Source: PNAI01 sp964575715 (lineage in GTDB: Bacteria > Pseudomonadota > Alphaproteobacteria > Rhizobiales > Xanthobacteraceae). From it: DNA of 17,913 nucleotides. The DNA lies in assembly GCA_964575715.1 (NCBI GenBank), contig CAZNSG010000275.1, positions 1 to 17,913 of the forward strand. Direction: 5' to 3'. Position numbers and translations under genes: made by a program. Below the pieces are notes generated by a model. That model saw only the letters and a program-made list of their open reading frames with translations. It was not told the origin of the DNA and made no database searches. The stretch's first letter is position 1, and every line of letters starts with the position of its first letter. Below are positions 1 through 7,269 of the stretch, in pieces.

Positions 1-1
1 G

Positions 2-655
2 GTGCGCTTCGACCGCGAGCAATACACCTGGAAGACCGGATCGAGCCAGCTCCTGCGCCGGCGGCAATTGATGTGGGGCTCGAATCTCTTCCACATCGGC
101 ATCCTCGTCATCTTCCTCGGACATTTTGTCGGCCTGCTGACGCCGATCTGGATTTTCGATGCCGTTGGCATCTCGCACACCTTCAAGCAATGGATGGCGA
201 TCGTTATTGGCGGGGCTGCCGGCGTCATGTGCTTTATCGGAATCACCCTTCTGGTGCATCGCCGGTTGTTCGACGTGCGCGTCCGCAAAACCTCGACATT
301 CGGAGATATCGCGATTCTGCTGTTGCTCTATGCGCAGTTGATCCTCGGCCTCGCAACCATCCCGGTGTCGCTCGGGCATCTCGACGGCCATGAAATGATC
401 AAGTTCATGACTTGGGCGCAGGGAATTCTCACGCTGCAGCCGGGTGTCTCCGCGCTGATCGCCGAGGCGCATCCGATCTTCAAGCTGCATCTCTTCCTCG
501 GCATGACAATTTTCCTGGTCTTTCCGTTCACGCGCCTCGTGCATGTTTGGAGCGCGCCGATCTGGTATCTCGGCCGCCGCGGCTACCAGGTGGTTCGCAG
601 CTCACGCCCGAATGGCAGGGTAGTCCAACGGCCCAGTGCCGTTCCCGCGGAGTGA
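2..655 (+). CDS. narI: Respiratory nitrate reductase gamma subunit, 5'-partial
   Basis: Membrane cytochrome b subunit of the NarGHI nitrate reductase. It oxidises quinol and passes electrons through two b haems to NarH and NarG in the cytoplasm. The visible 217 residues align from memory with E. coli NarI from just after its first helix, and four helices follow. All four haem-ligand histidines are present: H31 and H41 (spacing 10) and H163 and H181 (spacing 18), matching E. coli H56/H66 and H187/H205. The motifs SNLFHIGIL, GHFVGLLTP and FPFTRLVHVWS are typical. The codon at position 2 is GTG but falls inside the conserved RxDxxQYTW stretch, so the real start and first helix (roughly 25 residues) lie upstream of the window. 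The stop is 5 nt before the next gene, so the two are probably co-transcribed. The identification is firm. Confidence 0.95.
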   Translation: MRFDREQYTWKTGSSQLLRRRQLMWGSNLFHIGILVIFLGHFVGLLTPIWIFDAVGISHTFKQWMAIVIGGAAGVMCFIGITLLVHRRLFDVRVRKTSTFGDIAILLLLYAQLILGLATIPVSLGHLDGHEMIKFMTWAQGILTLQPGVSALIAEAHPIFKLHLFLGMTIFLVFPFTRLVHVWSAPIWYLGRRGYQVVRSSRPNGRVVQRPSAVPAE

Positions 656-660
656 CGGCC

Positions 661-1491
661 ATGACTTGCGCTGCGCGCGATTCGATTCTGCCGAAAAGCG
701 GCGATGTACGCGTCAACGGCGTCGCGATCCCGCGCGGCGCCATCGCGCGCGAGGTCCAGTATCACGCTGCGAAGACGCCCATCGCGGCATGGCAGGAGGG
801 GGCACGGGCACTGGTCGTGCGCGAGCTGCTGCTGCAGGAGGCGCGCAGGCTCAAGATCGCAGCCGAACCGGCCAGCGACGCGCAGGGCCGGCGGGAAACG
901 CAAGAGGAAGCGCTGATCCGCGGTCTGTTCGAGCACGAGGTGAAGACACCGGAGCCGGACCGGGAGACCTGCCTGCGCTATTATGATCGCAATCGACAAC
1001 GCTTTCGATCGCCGGATATTTATGAGGCCTCCCACATCCTATTTTCCGCGAGCAAAACTGACGCGGGAGGCTATGCACAAGCGCGCGCGACGGCCGAGGA
1101 AGCGCTGGTATTGCTGCGTCTGCATCCGGAACGCTTTGCCGAATTTGCGCAAGAGCTTTCCGCCTGTTCGTCGGCGACACACGGCGGCAATCTCGGACAG
1201 ATTACGCCCGGTCAAACCACGCCCGAATTCGAGCGCGCGTTGCGCGAGCTTGCGCCGGGAAGCATGAGCCAGACGCCGGTAGCGACACGTTACGGTTTTC
1301 ACGTCATCCGCCTCGATCGCAAGCATGACGGCCGCGCGCTGCCCTTCGATCTGGTCGAGGATCGGATCGCAGATTATTTGCGCGAAAGCGTGCAACGGCG
1401 CGCGACCGCCCAATACATCGCGCGGCTTGTCAGCGCCGCGCAAATAGTGGGCATTGATCTAACGAATGCAGAAGCAATGCGTGTGAATTGA
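661..1491 (+). CDS. Parvulin-type (PpiC) peptidyl-prolyl isomerase in nar operon
   Basis: A 276-residue protein with a C-terminal rotamase (PPIC) domain at about residues 118-220. Visible family motifs are SHILF (124-128), GGNLG (175-179), an F-x(2)-A-x(2)-L-x-PG segment (190-200) and YGFHVIRLD (211-219). The N-terminal part is helical and resembles the chaperone region of NifM/SurA-like proteins. There is no signal peptide, so it should be cytoplasmic, unlike PpiD, SurA or PrsA. The start is the ATG at 661, with GGAG 8 nt upstream and 5 nt after the narI stop; a longer reading from 412 would overlap narI by 244 nt and is rejected. From its position at the end of a nar operon, a role in folding or maturation of the cytoplasmic nitrate reductase is a reasonable inference. 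The family call is solid; the client is not known. Confidence 0.88.
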   Translation: MTCAARDSILPKSGDVRVNGVAIPRGAIAREVQYHAAKTPIAAWQEGARALVVRELLLQEARRLKIAAEPASDAQGRRETQEEALIRGLFEHEVKTPEPDRETCLRYYDRNRQRFRSPDIYEASHILFSASKTDAGGYAQARATAEEALVLLRLHPERFAEFAQELSACSSATHGGNLGQITPGQTTPEFERALRELAPGSMSQTPVATRYGFHVIRLDRKHDGRALPFDLVEDRIADYLRESVQRRATAQYIARLVSAAQIVGIDLTNAEAMRVN

Positions 1492-1502
1492 GGAGGGGTG
1501 CC

Positions 1503-1826
1503 ATGCTGCTTGGTGACGTTATTGCAAGATTTAAAGATGAGGTATTTGCCAGCGAGGCGTTGTTCGCCCTTAATGACCTTGTGCTTACAACGCGCGTTGG
1601 TGCCGCCGCGGCCGGAGAAGAATTGACGCCAGGCGAATTTGCAACACGTTCGATCGATGCTTTTGTGAGGAAAGCAAGCGATGAGGAATGGCTCACCCTG
1701 TTCGGGCTAATGGCGCGCGCCGAGAATCCCGGGCAAGTGTTCCTGCATCGCGTCTTATTGAATGCCGTTGCGAATTGCAAAAGAACATCGTTGCAAATTG
1801 AAATTGGAATTGCTGGGATGCGATAA
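1503..1826 (+). CDS. Unrecognised 107-residue protein at end of nar operon
   Basis: A small, probably cytoplasmic, largely helical protein with no signal peptide or membrane segment. I do not recognise the family. The ATG at 1503 is chosen because a strong Shine-Dalgarno (GAGGAGGGG, 1490-1498) lies just before it; the alternative TTG at 1488 lies inside that ribosome-binding site and the narI-ppiC stop region. The gene starts 11 nt after the isomerase stop, which implies translation coupled to the nar operon. The sequence begins MLLGDVIARFKDE and has an acidic middle. One cysteine is visible (NAVANCKR), so metal-cluster binding is unlikely. The coding call rests on operon position, the strong ribosome-binding site and plausible composition. 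A role in nitrate respiration would be guesswork beyond the co-location. Confidence 0.7.
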   Translation: MLLGDVIARFKDEVFASEALFALNDLVLTTRVGAAAAGEELTPGEFATRSIDAFVRKASDEEWLTLFGLMARAENPGQVFLHRVLLNAVANCKRTSLQIEIGIAGMR

Positions 1827-1904
1827 AACCTCGTTGGTCGCGGCCATCCAAAGCCAAATGCCTCCGGCGCGACGATCCAAAAGGGCATCTAGCAACAGGC
1901 ACCG

Positions 1905-4604
1905 ATGAGCACGTATCGTCTCGACCGGCTGTTTGCCCCGCGTTCGGTTGCACTCGTCGGCGCGAGCCCACGCCAAACCTCCGTCGGCCGCACAATCCTG
2001 AAAAATCTGCGCATGGGTGGATTCCAAGGAGCGATCCACCTCGTGAACCCACATTATGCCGAACTTGACGGCGTTTCGGCCGTCAAGAGCATTGCAGACC
2101 TGCCCGTCGCGCCGGATCTCGTCATCATCGCGGCGCCGCCTTCGGCGGTACCCGGCCTTGTCGCAGCCGCTGGCGACAAGGGCTGTGCGACGGCTATTGT
2201 CGTCACCTCCGGGCTGGGCCACGGGCCAGGTTCGCTTGCCGAGGGCATTGAGAAAGCGGCGCGTGCCCATGGGCTGCGGCTTGTCGGCCCCAATTGCCTG
2301 GGCGTCCTGGTTCCATCCATCAAGCTCAATGCCAGTTTCGCGGCACGCATGCCGCAGACCGGCGATCTTGCGCTGATCTCGCAATCCGGCGCAATCGTCG
2401 CGGGGCTGATCGAGTGGGCGGCTCGACGATCGGTCGGGTTTTCAGCGGTGGTCTCGCTCGGCGACGCGATCGACGTCGATTTCGGCGATCTGCTCGATTA
2501 TTTCGCGCTCGATGGCGGCACGCGAGCGATCCTGCTCTATGTTGAGTCAATCAATGATGCGCGCAAATTCATGTCGGCGGCACGCGCGGCTGCCCGGGCC
2601 AAGCCGGTCGTAGTGGTTAAGGCTGGCCGTCATGCGCAAGCCGCCATTGCGGCGCGGACCCACACCGGCGCGCTGGCGGGTACGGATGCGGTGTACGATG
2701 CCGCCTTTCGGCGTGCCGGATTGTTGCGCGTACTCGACCTTGATGAACTGTTCGCGGCAGCCGAGACACTCGGGCGTTTGCGCCCGTTTCCCGGAAATCG
2801 GCTTGCCATCCTCACCAACGGCGGCGGCGTCGGCGTGCTGGCGGTGGACCGCCTCATGGATCTCGGCGGCGCCTTGGCGGCGATATCGCCCGGCGCGATG
2901 AATGAGCTTGATAACGCGCTCCCTCCGATCTGGTCGAAGGCCAATCCCGTCGATATCGCCGGCGATGCCGATGCGGCCCGCTATGCCGCCGCCTTGCAAG
3001 CTTTGCTCGCTGATCGCGAAAACGACGCGGTGCTGGTGATGAACGTTCCGACGGCACTCGCATCCGCAGCCGATGCGGCAAGAGCGGTTGCTACTGTGGT
3101 GCGCGAGAATCGAAATCAGACTTACCCGTCAAAGCCGGTTCTTGCCGTCTGGATCGGCGACGATGGGGACGCATCGACAGACCTCGAAGCTGCCGGCATT
3201 CCCCGCTACGCATCCGAAACCGAGGCTGTGCGCGGATTTATGCATCTGGTGCGCTACCGTGAGGCGCTCGACGCGCTGATGCAGACGCCGCCGAGCTTGC
3301 CGCAGGATTTTGCGCCGGACGTCGCCGCGGCTCGCCGCATCGTCGCGGGTGCTGTTGCGGCAGGGCGCACCTGGCTTGACCCGATCGAGATCGCGCGTCT
3401 GCTTGCCGCCTATGCAATTCCCATCACGCCGGCGATGCTGGCGCGGGACGCCGACGAAGCTGCGACGATGGCGGCGCCATTTCTGGTCAGCGGTCAGACG
3501 GTCGCGGTCAAGATCTTGTCACCCGATATCGTGCACAAATCGGACGTCGGCGGCGTACGACTCAATCTCGGCAACGAGCGCGCCGTGCATGAGGCGACGG
3601 ACGACATCCTCTCGCGCGTGCGCGCGGCAAGACCAGCCGCGCGGATTGCCGGCGTTACCGTTCATCCGATGATTGTACGGCCGAGAGCGCGAGAACTCAT
3701 CGCCGGCATCGCTGACGATCCCACGTTTGGGCCGATCATCGTCTTTGGGCACGGCGGAACGGCGGTCGAAGTCATCAACGACAAGGCCTTGGCGCTTCCA
3801 CCGCTTGATTTGACGCTCGCTCAAGACCTCATCTCGCGCACGCGTGTCGCTCGTCTGCTCAAAGCCTACCGGAATGTTCCCGCGGCCGACGAAAATGCGC
3901 TGGCTCTGGCACTCGTCAAGCTCGCACAACTGGCGGCAGACTTGCCGGAAGTGAGAGAACTCGATCTCAATCCACTGCTGGCCGACGAGAATGGCGTCAT
4001 CGCGCTTGATGCTCGGATCGCGGTCGCGGCGGTCGATCGGACTCGCCGGGTGCCGTCGGGGCACCCTCGCTTTGTCATCCGGCCCTATCCGAAAGAGTGG
4101 GAACGGAATGCGCTGCTCAAGGACGGCACTGCAATTCTCATTCGTCCTGTGCGTCCCGAGGATGAGCGCCTGTACGGCCCGTTTTTCGAGGCGGTCAACG
4201 AGCAGGATCTGCGGCTGCGCTTCTTCGCGCCGGTCAAGGACCGCAGCCACGTGTTCTTCGCCCGCTTCACGCAACTCGACTACGCGCGCGCCATGGCCTT
4301 TATCGCGATCGAGGAAACGAGCGGAAATATGCTCGGCGTGGTGCGCCTGCACGCCAATGCCAACTACGACACCGCTGAATATGCAGTGCTGGTACGCTCC
4401 GACCTCAAGGGCCGTGGACTGGGCTGGATATTGATGCAACTGATGATCGAATACGCGCGAAGCGAAGGTTTGCGCGTTATCGAGGGTCAGGTTCTGGCCG
4501 AAAACACCACGATGCTAAGGATGTGTGGGGAGCTCGGGTTTCGCATTGCGCCCGATCCTGCCGATGCCGGCATTTGCATTGTCACGCTTCCTCTTGCTTT
4601 GTGA
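1905..4604 (+). CDS. ADP-forming acyl-CoA synthetase / GNAT acetyltransferase fusion (Pat/PatZ type)
   Basis: An 899-residue fusion. Residues 1-140 form a CoA-binding Rossmann domain (start FAPRSVALVGAS). Residues 140-460 are succinyl-CoA-synthetase-like, with ISQSGA at 158-163 and RTHTGALAG at 251-259. An ATP-grasp domain spans about 480-715. A GNAT domain covers about 735-899, with the acetyl-CoA loop KGRGLG near 835-840 and a candidate catalytic Glu at about 825 in TAEYAVLV. Length and order match Pat/PatZ, the protein lysine acetyltransferase that inactivates acetyl-CoA synthetase (established in Salmonella, E. coli and Rhodopseudomonas). It differs from my recollection of E. coli PatZ in keeping the H253 that aligns with the phospho-histidine of active ADP-forming synthetases, so it might also make acyl-CoA. 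The gene stands alone; the ribosome-binding site before the ATG is weak. Domain calls are firm, substrate unknown. Confidence 0.9.
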   Translation: MSTYRLDRLFAPRSVALVGASPRQTSVGRTILKNLRMGGFQGAIHLVNPHYAELDGVSAVKSIADLPVAPDLVIIAAPPSAVPGLVAAAGDKGCATAIVVTSGLGHGPGSLAEGIEKAARAHGLRLVGPNCLGVLVPSIKLNASFAARMPQTGDLALISQSGAIVAGLIEWAARRSVGFSAVVSLGDAIDVDFGDLLDYFALDGGTRAILLYVESINDARKFMSAARAAARAKPVVVVKAGRHAQAAIAARTHTGALAGTDAVYDAAFRRAGLLRVLDLDELFAAAETLGRLRPFPGNRLAILTNGGGVGVLAVDRLMDLGGALAAISPGAMNELDNALPPIWSKANPVDIAGDADAARYAAALQALLADRENDAVLVMNVPTALASAADAARAVATVVRENRNQTYPSKPVLAVWIGDDGDASTDLEAAGIPRYASETEAVRGFMHLVRYREALDALMQTPPSLPQDFAPDVAAARRIVAGAVAAGRTWLDPIEIARLLAAYAIPITPAMLARDADEAATMAAPFLVSGQTVAVKILSPDIVHKSDVGGVRLNLGNERAVHEATDDILSRVRAARPAARIAGVTVHPMIVRPRARELIAGIADDPTFGPIIVFGHGGTAVEVINDKALALPPLDLTLAQDLISRTRVARLLKAYRNVPAADENALALALVKLAQLAADLPEVRELDLNPLLADENGVIALDARIAVAAVDRTRRVPSGHPRFVIRPYPKEWERNALLKDGTAILIRPVRPEDERLYGPFFEAVNEQDLRLRFFAPVKDRSHVFFARFTQLDYARAMAFIAIEETSGNMLGVVRLHANANYDTAEYAVLVRSDLKGRGLGWILMQLMIEYARSEGLRVIEGQVLAENTTMLRMCGELGFRIAPDPADAGICIVTLPLAL

Positions 4605-4659
4605 GTTCCGGCGTCGCTATCGAACAGGATATCCGCACAGTTCCGACAGTATTTGCCTT

Positions 4660-5352
4660 TCACATCGCAGAATGAATCTTATTGATCGCTATGTAATCCG
4701 CTACAGTACGAACACCGGGGGTCAATTCCGCTGCCACGCGGAGTGCATCCTTCTCATCTTGCACATCGACGCCACCCCACAATTCGACCACACCATTGTG
4801 GACAATCACATTGATCTGCGAAGCGCTTGCCCGCAACTTCGACCTGATCTCGGAAAGAACTCTTTCACGCAGAACTGAATCTTCCACCCTGGATTCGACA
4901 GGAATATCCCGCCGCAAAACCGCCAACGCCTGAATTAAATTGGCCCGGCTCACGATGCCGACGAGTTTTCCATTCTCAACGATCGGCACACGCTTGATTC
5001 GGTGTTTTTCAAGCAAGGATGCCAACTCACCGAGCGGCATGTCGGGGCTTGCAGTAATCACTCGCTTGGTCATAACGTTGGCGGCCCTGACTGCGTGAGA
5101 CTTCAAGTAGTCGTGTGCTATGGCGCCCTTGTCACACAGGAGATTGAGCCACCACGAGTAATGACGCTCGGTTCCGGCTTCGACACGGTGAATGAGGTCA
5201 CCTTCGCTGACAATTCCAATGAGAGCGCCCAGATCGTCAACTACCGGTACGGCGCTGATGCGGTTGGATAGAAGGATATTAGCGATCTCTTGGACCGTCG
5301 TGTTGGGTCCAACTGTGATCACTTTCGAAACCATGACATTGGAAGCTTTCAT
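4660..5352 (-). CDS. CBS-CBS-BON domain protein
   Basis: A 230-residue soluble protein. CBS domain 1 is at about residues 1-60 (NVMVSKVITV, then SAVPVVDDLGALIGIVSEGDLI), CBS domain 2 at about 90-145 (NVMTKRVITA, then RVPIVENGKLVGIVSRANLI), and a BON domain at about 158-225 (VHNGVVELWGGV followed by VRTVADYI). Paired CBS domains usually bind adenine nucleotides; BON domains are linked to membranes or phospholipids. There is no signal peptide. The ATG at 5352 has AAAGGGG about 6 nt upstream; a GTG 18 nt earlier lies before this ribosome-binding site. It is the last gene of a three-gene minus-strand cluster, 11 nt after its neighbour, so it is probably read from the FNR-type promoter at 6352. 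CBS-BON proteins are common in rhizobial low-oxygen and stress regulons; the exact job here is inferred only as nucleotide sensing. Confidence 0.87.
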   Translation of the reverse strand: MKASNVMVSKVITVGPNTTVQEIANILLSNRISAVPVVDDLGALIGIVSEGDLIHRVEAGTERHYSWWLNLLCDKGAIAHDYLKSHAVRAANVMTKRVITASPDMPLGELASLLEKHRIKRVPIVENGKLVGIVSRANLIQALAVLRRDIPVESRVEDSVLRERVLSEIRSKLRASASQINVIVHNGVVELWGGVDVQDEKDALRVAAELTPGVRTVADYIAINKIHSAM

Positions 5353-5363
5353 ATCCGACCCCT

Positions 5364-5801
5364 TTACCACTCACGCCGCGACATCCACGGCAGCGCATTC
5401 AGCGCCATGAGCGTTTCGGCATTTGGGCAATAATCTTGCCACGCGGGATCAGCAGCATCGCGCGCAAGATCGCGCACGCACCGTCGACGGCTTTCGCACA
5501 ATGTGCAGACTCTCTGAAGATCTCGGAAGTCTTGAGGTTGAGCTCGAGAGACTTCATTCCGATCAAGGTCAAGAGCCGCCATGCGACGTAGCAACAGATT
5601 GGCTGCTTCCGGACCGCGGCTCACCAGCTTATGGATTTCGGCGGCGGATACGCCCAGGTCTTTAGCCGAGCGCTCGATTTCCTCTTCCGCGTAGCATCTC
5701 AATTCCGATAATGCTGACCGCCTTTCGGTCCAGTTCAGCCACCATTTCGAAATAGCGTCGATCAATGACCAGCGCTTTTTTCCTGGGGATGGGGCTAACA
5801 T
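5364..5801 (-). CDS. DUF6455-like four-cysteine protein (soluble)
   Basis: A 145-residue protein whose C-terminal half carries C99-X2-C102-X5-C108-X16-C125 followed by PNA. This spacing and the CPNAETL ending fit the DUF6455 family of small alphaproteobacterial proteins, as far as I recall it. The N-terminal half is helical, with a DLGVSAAEIHKLV segment and no convincing membrane helix or export signal. The cysteine pattern suggests a bound metal or iron-sulfur cluster, but this is inference; no function is established that I know of. The start ATG at 5801 has GAGGAG about 6 nt upstream. It lies 33 nt after the related gene at 5835-6251 and 11 nt before the CBS-BON gene, so the three look like one transcription unit. 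Confidence 0.75.
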   Translation of the reverse strand: MLAPSPGKKRWSLIDAISKWWLNWTERRSALSELRCYAEEEIERSAKDLGVSAAEIHKLVSRGPEAANLLLRRMAALDLDRNEVSRAQPQDFRDLQRVCTLCESRRRCVRDLARDAADPAWQDYCPNAETLMALNALPWMSRREW

Positions 5802-5834
5802 GTGGCTCTCCTCGTCGCTTACTCTCGCATGCAG

Positions 5835-6251
5835 CTATGCCAGCACTTGGCTTGCGTGCGAGAAACGCCTTGCGTTTGGGCAAAAGGCTGGTGCGCGCTT
5901 GAATGATTTCGACGCCCGTACAAGCCAACCGTTGCACACTTCGGCTGCCGGGCAAGTTTGGCAGGTGTGAAGCGCTGAGCCGATATTTAAATCCACAAAG
6001 TCCAGCCGGAGGCGAGTTATCATTTCAGATAGGTTGTACAATCGGCGATCGGCGCGCATTACCATCCGACCTTCTGGTTCGGCCAGCTGCATCACTAGAT
6101 TAGGGCGGGCAGATATAGTTCTGAAAGAAGAATTATCTGACGATAGACTCATGATTTGCGATTGCATCGCGCTACGATCTCGCATGAGAAATGCTGCGAC
6201 GCCGAGGCATATAGAAACCACTGTTGTGATGACGAATAACAGATCCCACAT
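5835..6251 (-). CDS. Membrane-anchored DUF6455-like four-cysteine protein
   Basis: A 138-residue protein with one N-terminal membrane helix (about residues 4-22) and a C-terminal cysteine motif C97-X2-C100-X5-C106-X17-C124 followed by PNA. The motif is nearly identical in spacing to that of the next gene, so the two are probably paralogues that have diverged into an anchored and a soluble form. The helix followed by an RDR segment suggests the C-terminus may be cytoplasmic. The ATG at 6251 is favoured over one 39 nt upstream because AGGAGG lies about 7 nt before it. It is the first gene of the cluster, with a perfect FNR-type palindrome about 100 nt upstream, so expression under low oxygen is likely. 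Family membership is moderately sure; function unknown. Confidence 0.72.
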   Translation of the reverse strand: MWDLLFVITTVVSICLGVAAFLMRDRSAMQSQIMSLSSDNSSFRTISARPNLVMQLAEPEGRMVMRADRRLYNLSEMITRLRLDFVDLNIGSALHTCQTCPAAEVCNGWLVRASKSFKRAPAFCPNARRFSHASQVLA

Positions 6252-6351
6252 CTCACGGCCTCCTATGCAAAAGTAGGATACCGGGCTCAATGACTCCGAA
6301 GCAGTAAATTCATTTCAGGCAATATTTGGCGACTAATTCGATCTAGGCACA

Positions 6352-6365
6352 TTGATCTGGATCAA
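6352..6365. promoter_or_regulatory. Perfect FNR/FixK/Anr-type box
   Basis: TTGATCTGGATCAA matches the TTGAT-N4-ATCAA consensus of the Crp/FNR family at all ten fixed positions. It lies 101-114 nt upstream of the minus-strand start at 6251. Typical activator geometry (box centred near -41.5) would place the transcript start near 6317, a leader of roughly 65 nt. It is likely to switch on the DUF6455-DUF6455-CBS-BON cluster when oxygen is low. It could be read in the other direction only into the 3' side of the napC-like gene, so the minus-strand assignment is favoured. Binding itself is not shown. Confidence 0.72.
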
Positions 6366-6458
6366 TGCGTGAAACCAATCGAGATATGACCAGGCCGTCA
6401 AAATCTTAGGTCAGCCGGCTGGCTTAGGAAGCGGGACTGCCACTCTTTGCTCTCAACA

Positions 6459-6472
6459 GCCGGGATTCCGGC
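6459..6472. terminator. Small GC hairpin downstream of napC-like gene
   Basis: GCCGG-GATT-CCGGC forms a 5-bp stem with a 4-nt loop, 26 nt beyond the stop of the minus-strand napC-like gene. A second palindrome, CAGCCGGCTG at 6412-6421, follows. No run of T follows on the minus strand, so this is a weak terminator candidate at best. These are the only structures I see between 6366 and 6497. Confidence 0.25.
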
Positions 6473-6497
6473 CGCGAGGGCCAATTTGACGCTCGTT

Positions 6498-7085
6498 TTA
6501 TTTTGGCAGCTTGTGCGCGATGCCGCGGTGGCAATCGATACAGGTCACCCCAGCCTTCATCGCCGGATACATGACCTGCGATGCCGGGGTCTGCTTGTGC
6601 GGGTCCATCGCTTCGGCCGAATGACAATTGCGGCATTCATGGGAATCGTTTGCCTTCATTGTCGCCCATACATGCTGGGCAAGTTCGAGTCGGCGCTTTT
6701 CGAATTTCTCCGGTGTATTGATGGAGCCGAGAAGGTGATGATACAGCTCGTTGGTAGCTTGGATTTTTCGTTGCACCTTATAGATCCACTCCTTGGGAAC
6801 ATGGCAATCCGAGCATATCGCACGCACGCCGGATCGGTTCTTGTAGTGGATGGTTTCTTTCAATTCCTCATAGACGGTACTGCGCATCTCATGGCACGAA
6901 ATGCAGAACGCCTCCGTGTTTGATATTTCCATCGCCCAATTGAAAGCGCCCCAGAACAAGACACCAGCAATGCCGCCGACGACGATCAGCACGCCGAGCG
7001 AAAAGCGCGCACTAGGCCGGGCGACAAAAGCCCAGATGCGCGCGATGAATCCTTTGCGAGAAGAGGTTTTGGTCGGTTCGTTCAT
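6498..7085 (-). CDS. NapC/NirT/CymA-type tetrahaem cytochrome c, quinol dehydrogenase
   Basis: A 195-residue protein with an N-terminal membrane anchor (about residues 28-50) and a periplasmic domain carrying four CXXCH sites: C61 (CISCHEM), C91 (CSDCH), C151 (CRNCH) and C182 (CIDCH). The early NTEAFCISCHEMRSTVYEE stretch, a conserved NELYHHLLGS segment and the ending CIDCHRGIAHKLPK are hallmarks of the NapC/NirT/CymA family. These proteins exchange electrons between the membrane quinone pool and periplasmic redox partners. No napAB or nirS neighbour is present in the window; the adjacent genes are a small cytochrome c and, about 1.6 kb away, a PioAB/MtrAB conduit. A CymA-like role feeding or draining that conduit is therefore the best inference. 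The start ATG at 7085 follows a G-rich ribosome-binding site. The family call is very secure. Confidence 0.94.
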   Translation of the reverse strand: MNEPTKTSSRKGFIARIWAFVARPSARFSLGVLIVVGGIAGVLFWGAFNWAMEISNTEAFCISCHEMRSTVYEELKETIHYKNRSGVRAICSDCHVPKEWIYKVQRKIQATNELYHHLLGSINTPEKFEKRRLELAQHVWATMKANDSHECRNCHSAEAMDPHKQTPASQVMYPAMKAGVTCIDCHRGIAHKLPK

Positions 7086-7175
7086 GAATGCCCCCAGCCG
7101 TGATAATCTTTGATGTGGCGAAGCCGAACATCACACTGGCTGCCCGCCGAACACAATACGCACTTGAACAACACG

Positions 7176-7225
7176 GGCCGGAGCACCCGCAACACGGCTC
7201 CTGCCGTATCGCGGGCGCTCCGGCC
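7176..7225. other. Long intercistronic hairpin between cytochrome c and napC-like genes
   Basis: The left arm GGCCGGAGCACCCGC (7176-7190) pairs with GCGGGCGCTCCGGCC (7211-7225), 14 of 15 bp. Inside it, ACGGC (7194-7198) pairs with GCCGT (7203-7207) around a TCCT loop, separated from the outer stem by a symmetric 3-nt bulge on each side. The whole 50-nt element is one extended hairpin in the 184-nt gap between two minus-strand cytochrome genes. No T run follows on the minus strand, so it is more likely an attenuator or mRNA-stability element that sets the ratio of the two proteins than a full terminator. It could also be a dispersed REP-type repeat. Confidence 0.6.
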
Positions 7226-7269
7226 TCGGTGTGCTTACTTCCGCGCGTGCGCGCGGTTAGGCGTGGCTC

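Noticed and set aside
412..660. Upstream extension of the isomerase reading frame to 412
   Set aside because: It would overlap narI by 244 nt and encodes Arg/Ala-rich sequence with no family features; the ATG at 661 has a ribosome-binding site and the expected spacing.
3519..4439. 306-residue minus-strand open frame inside the acyl-CoA synthetase gene
   Set aside because: Arg-rich antisense shadow of a well-supported gene with no recognisable motifs; long antisense frames are expected at this G+C content.
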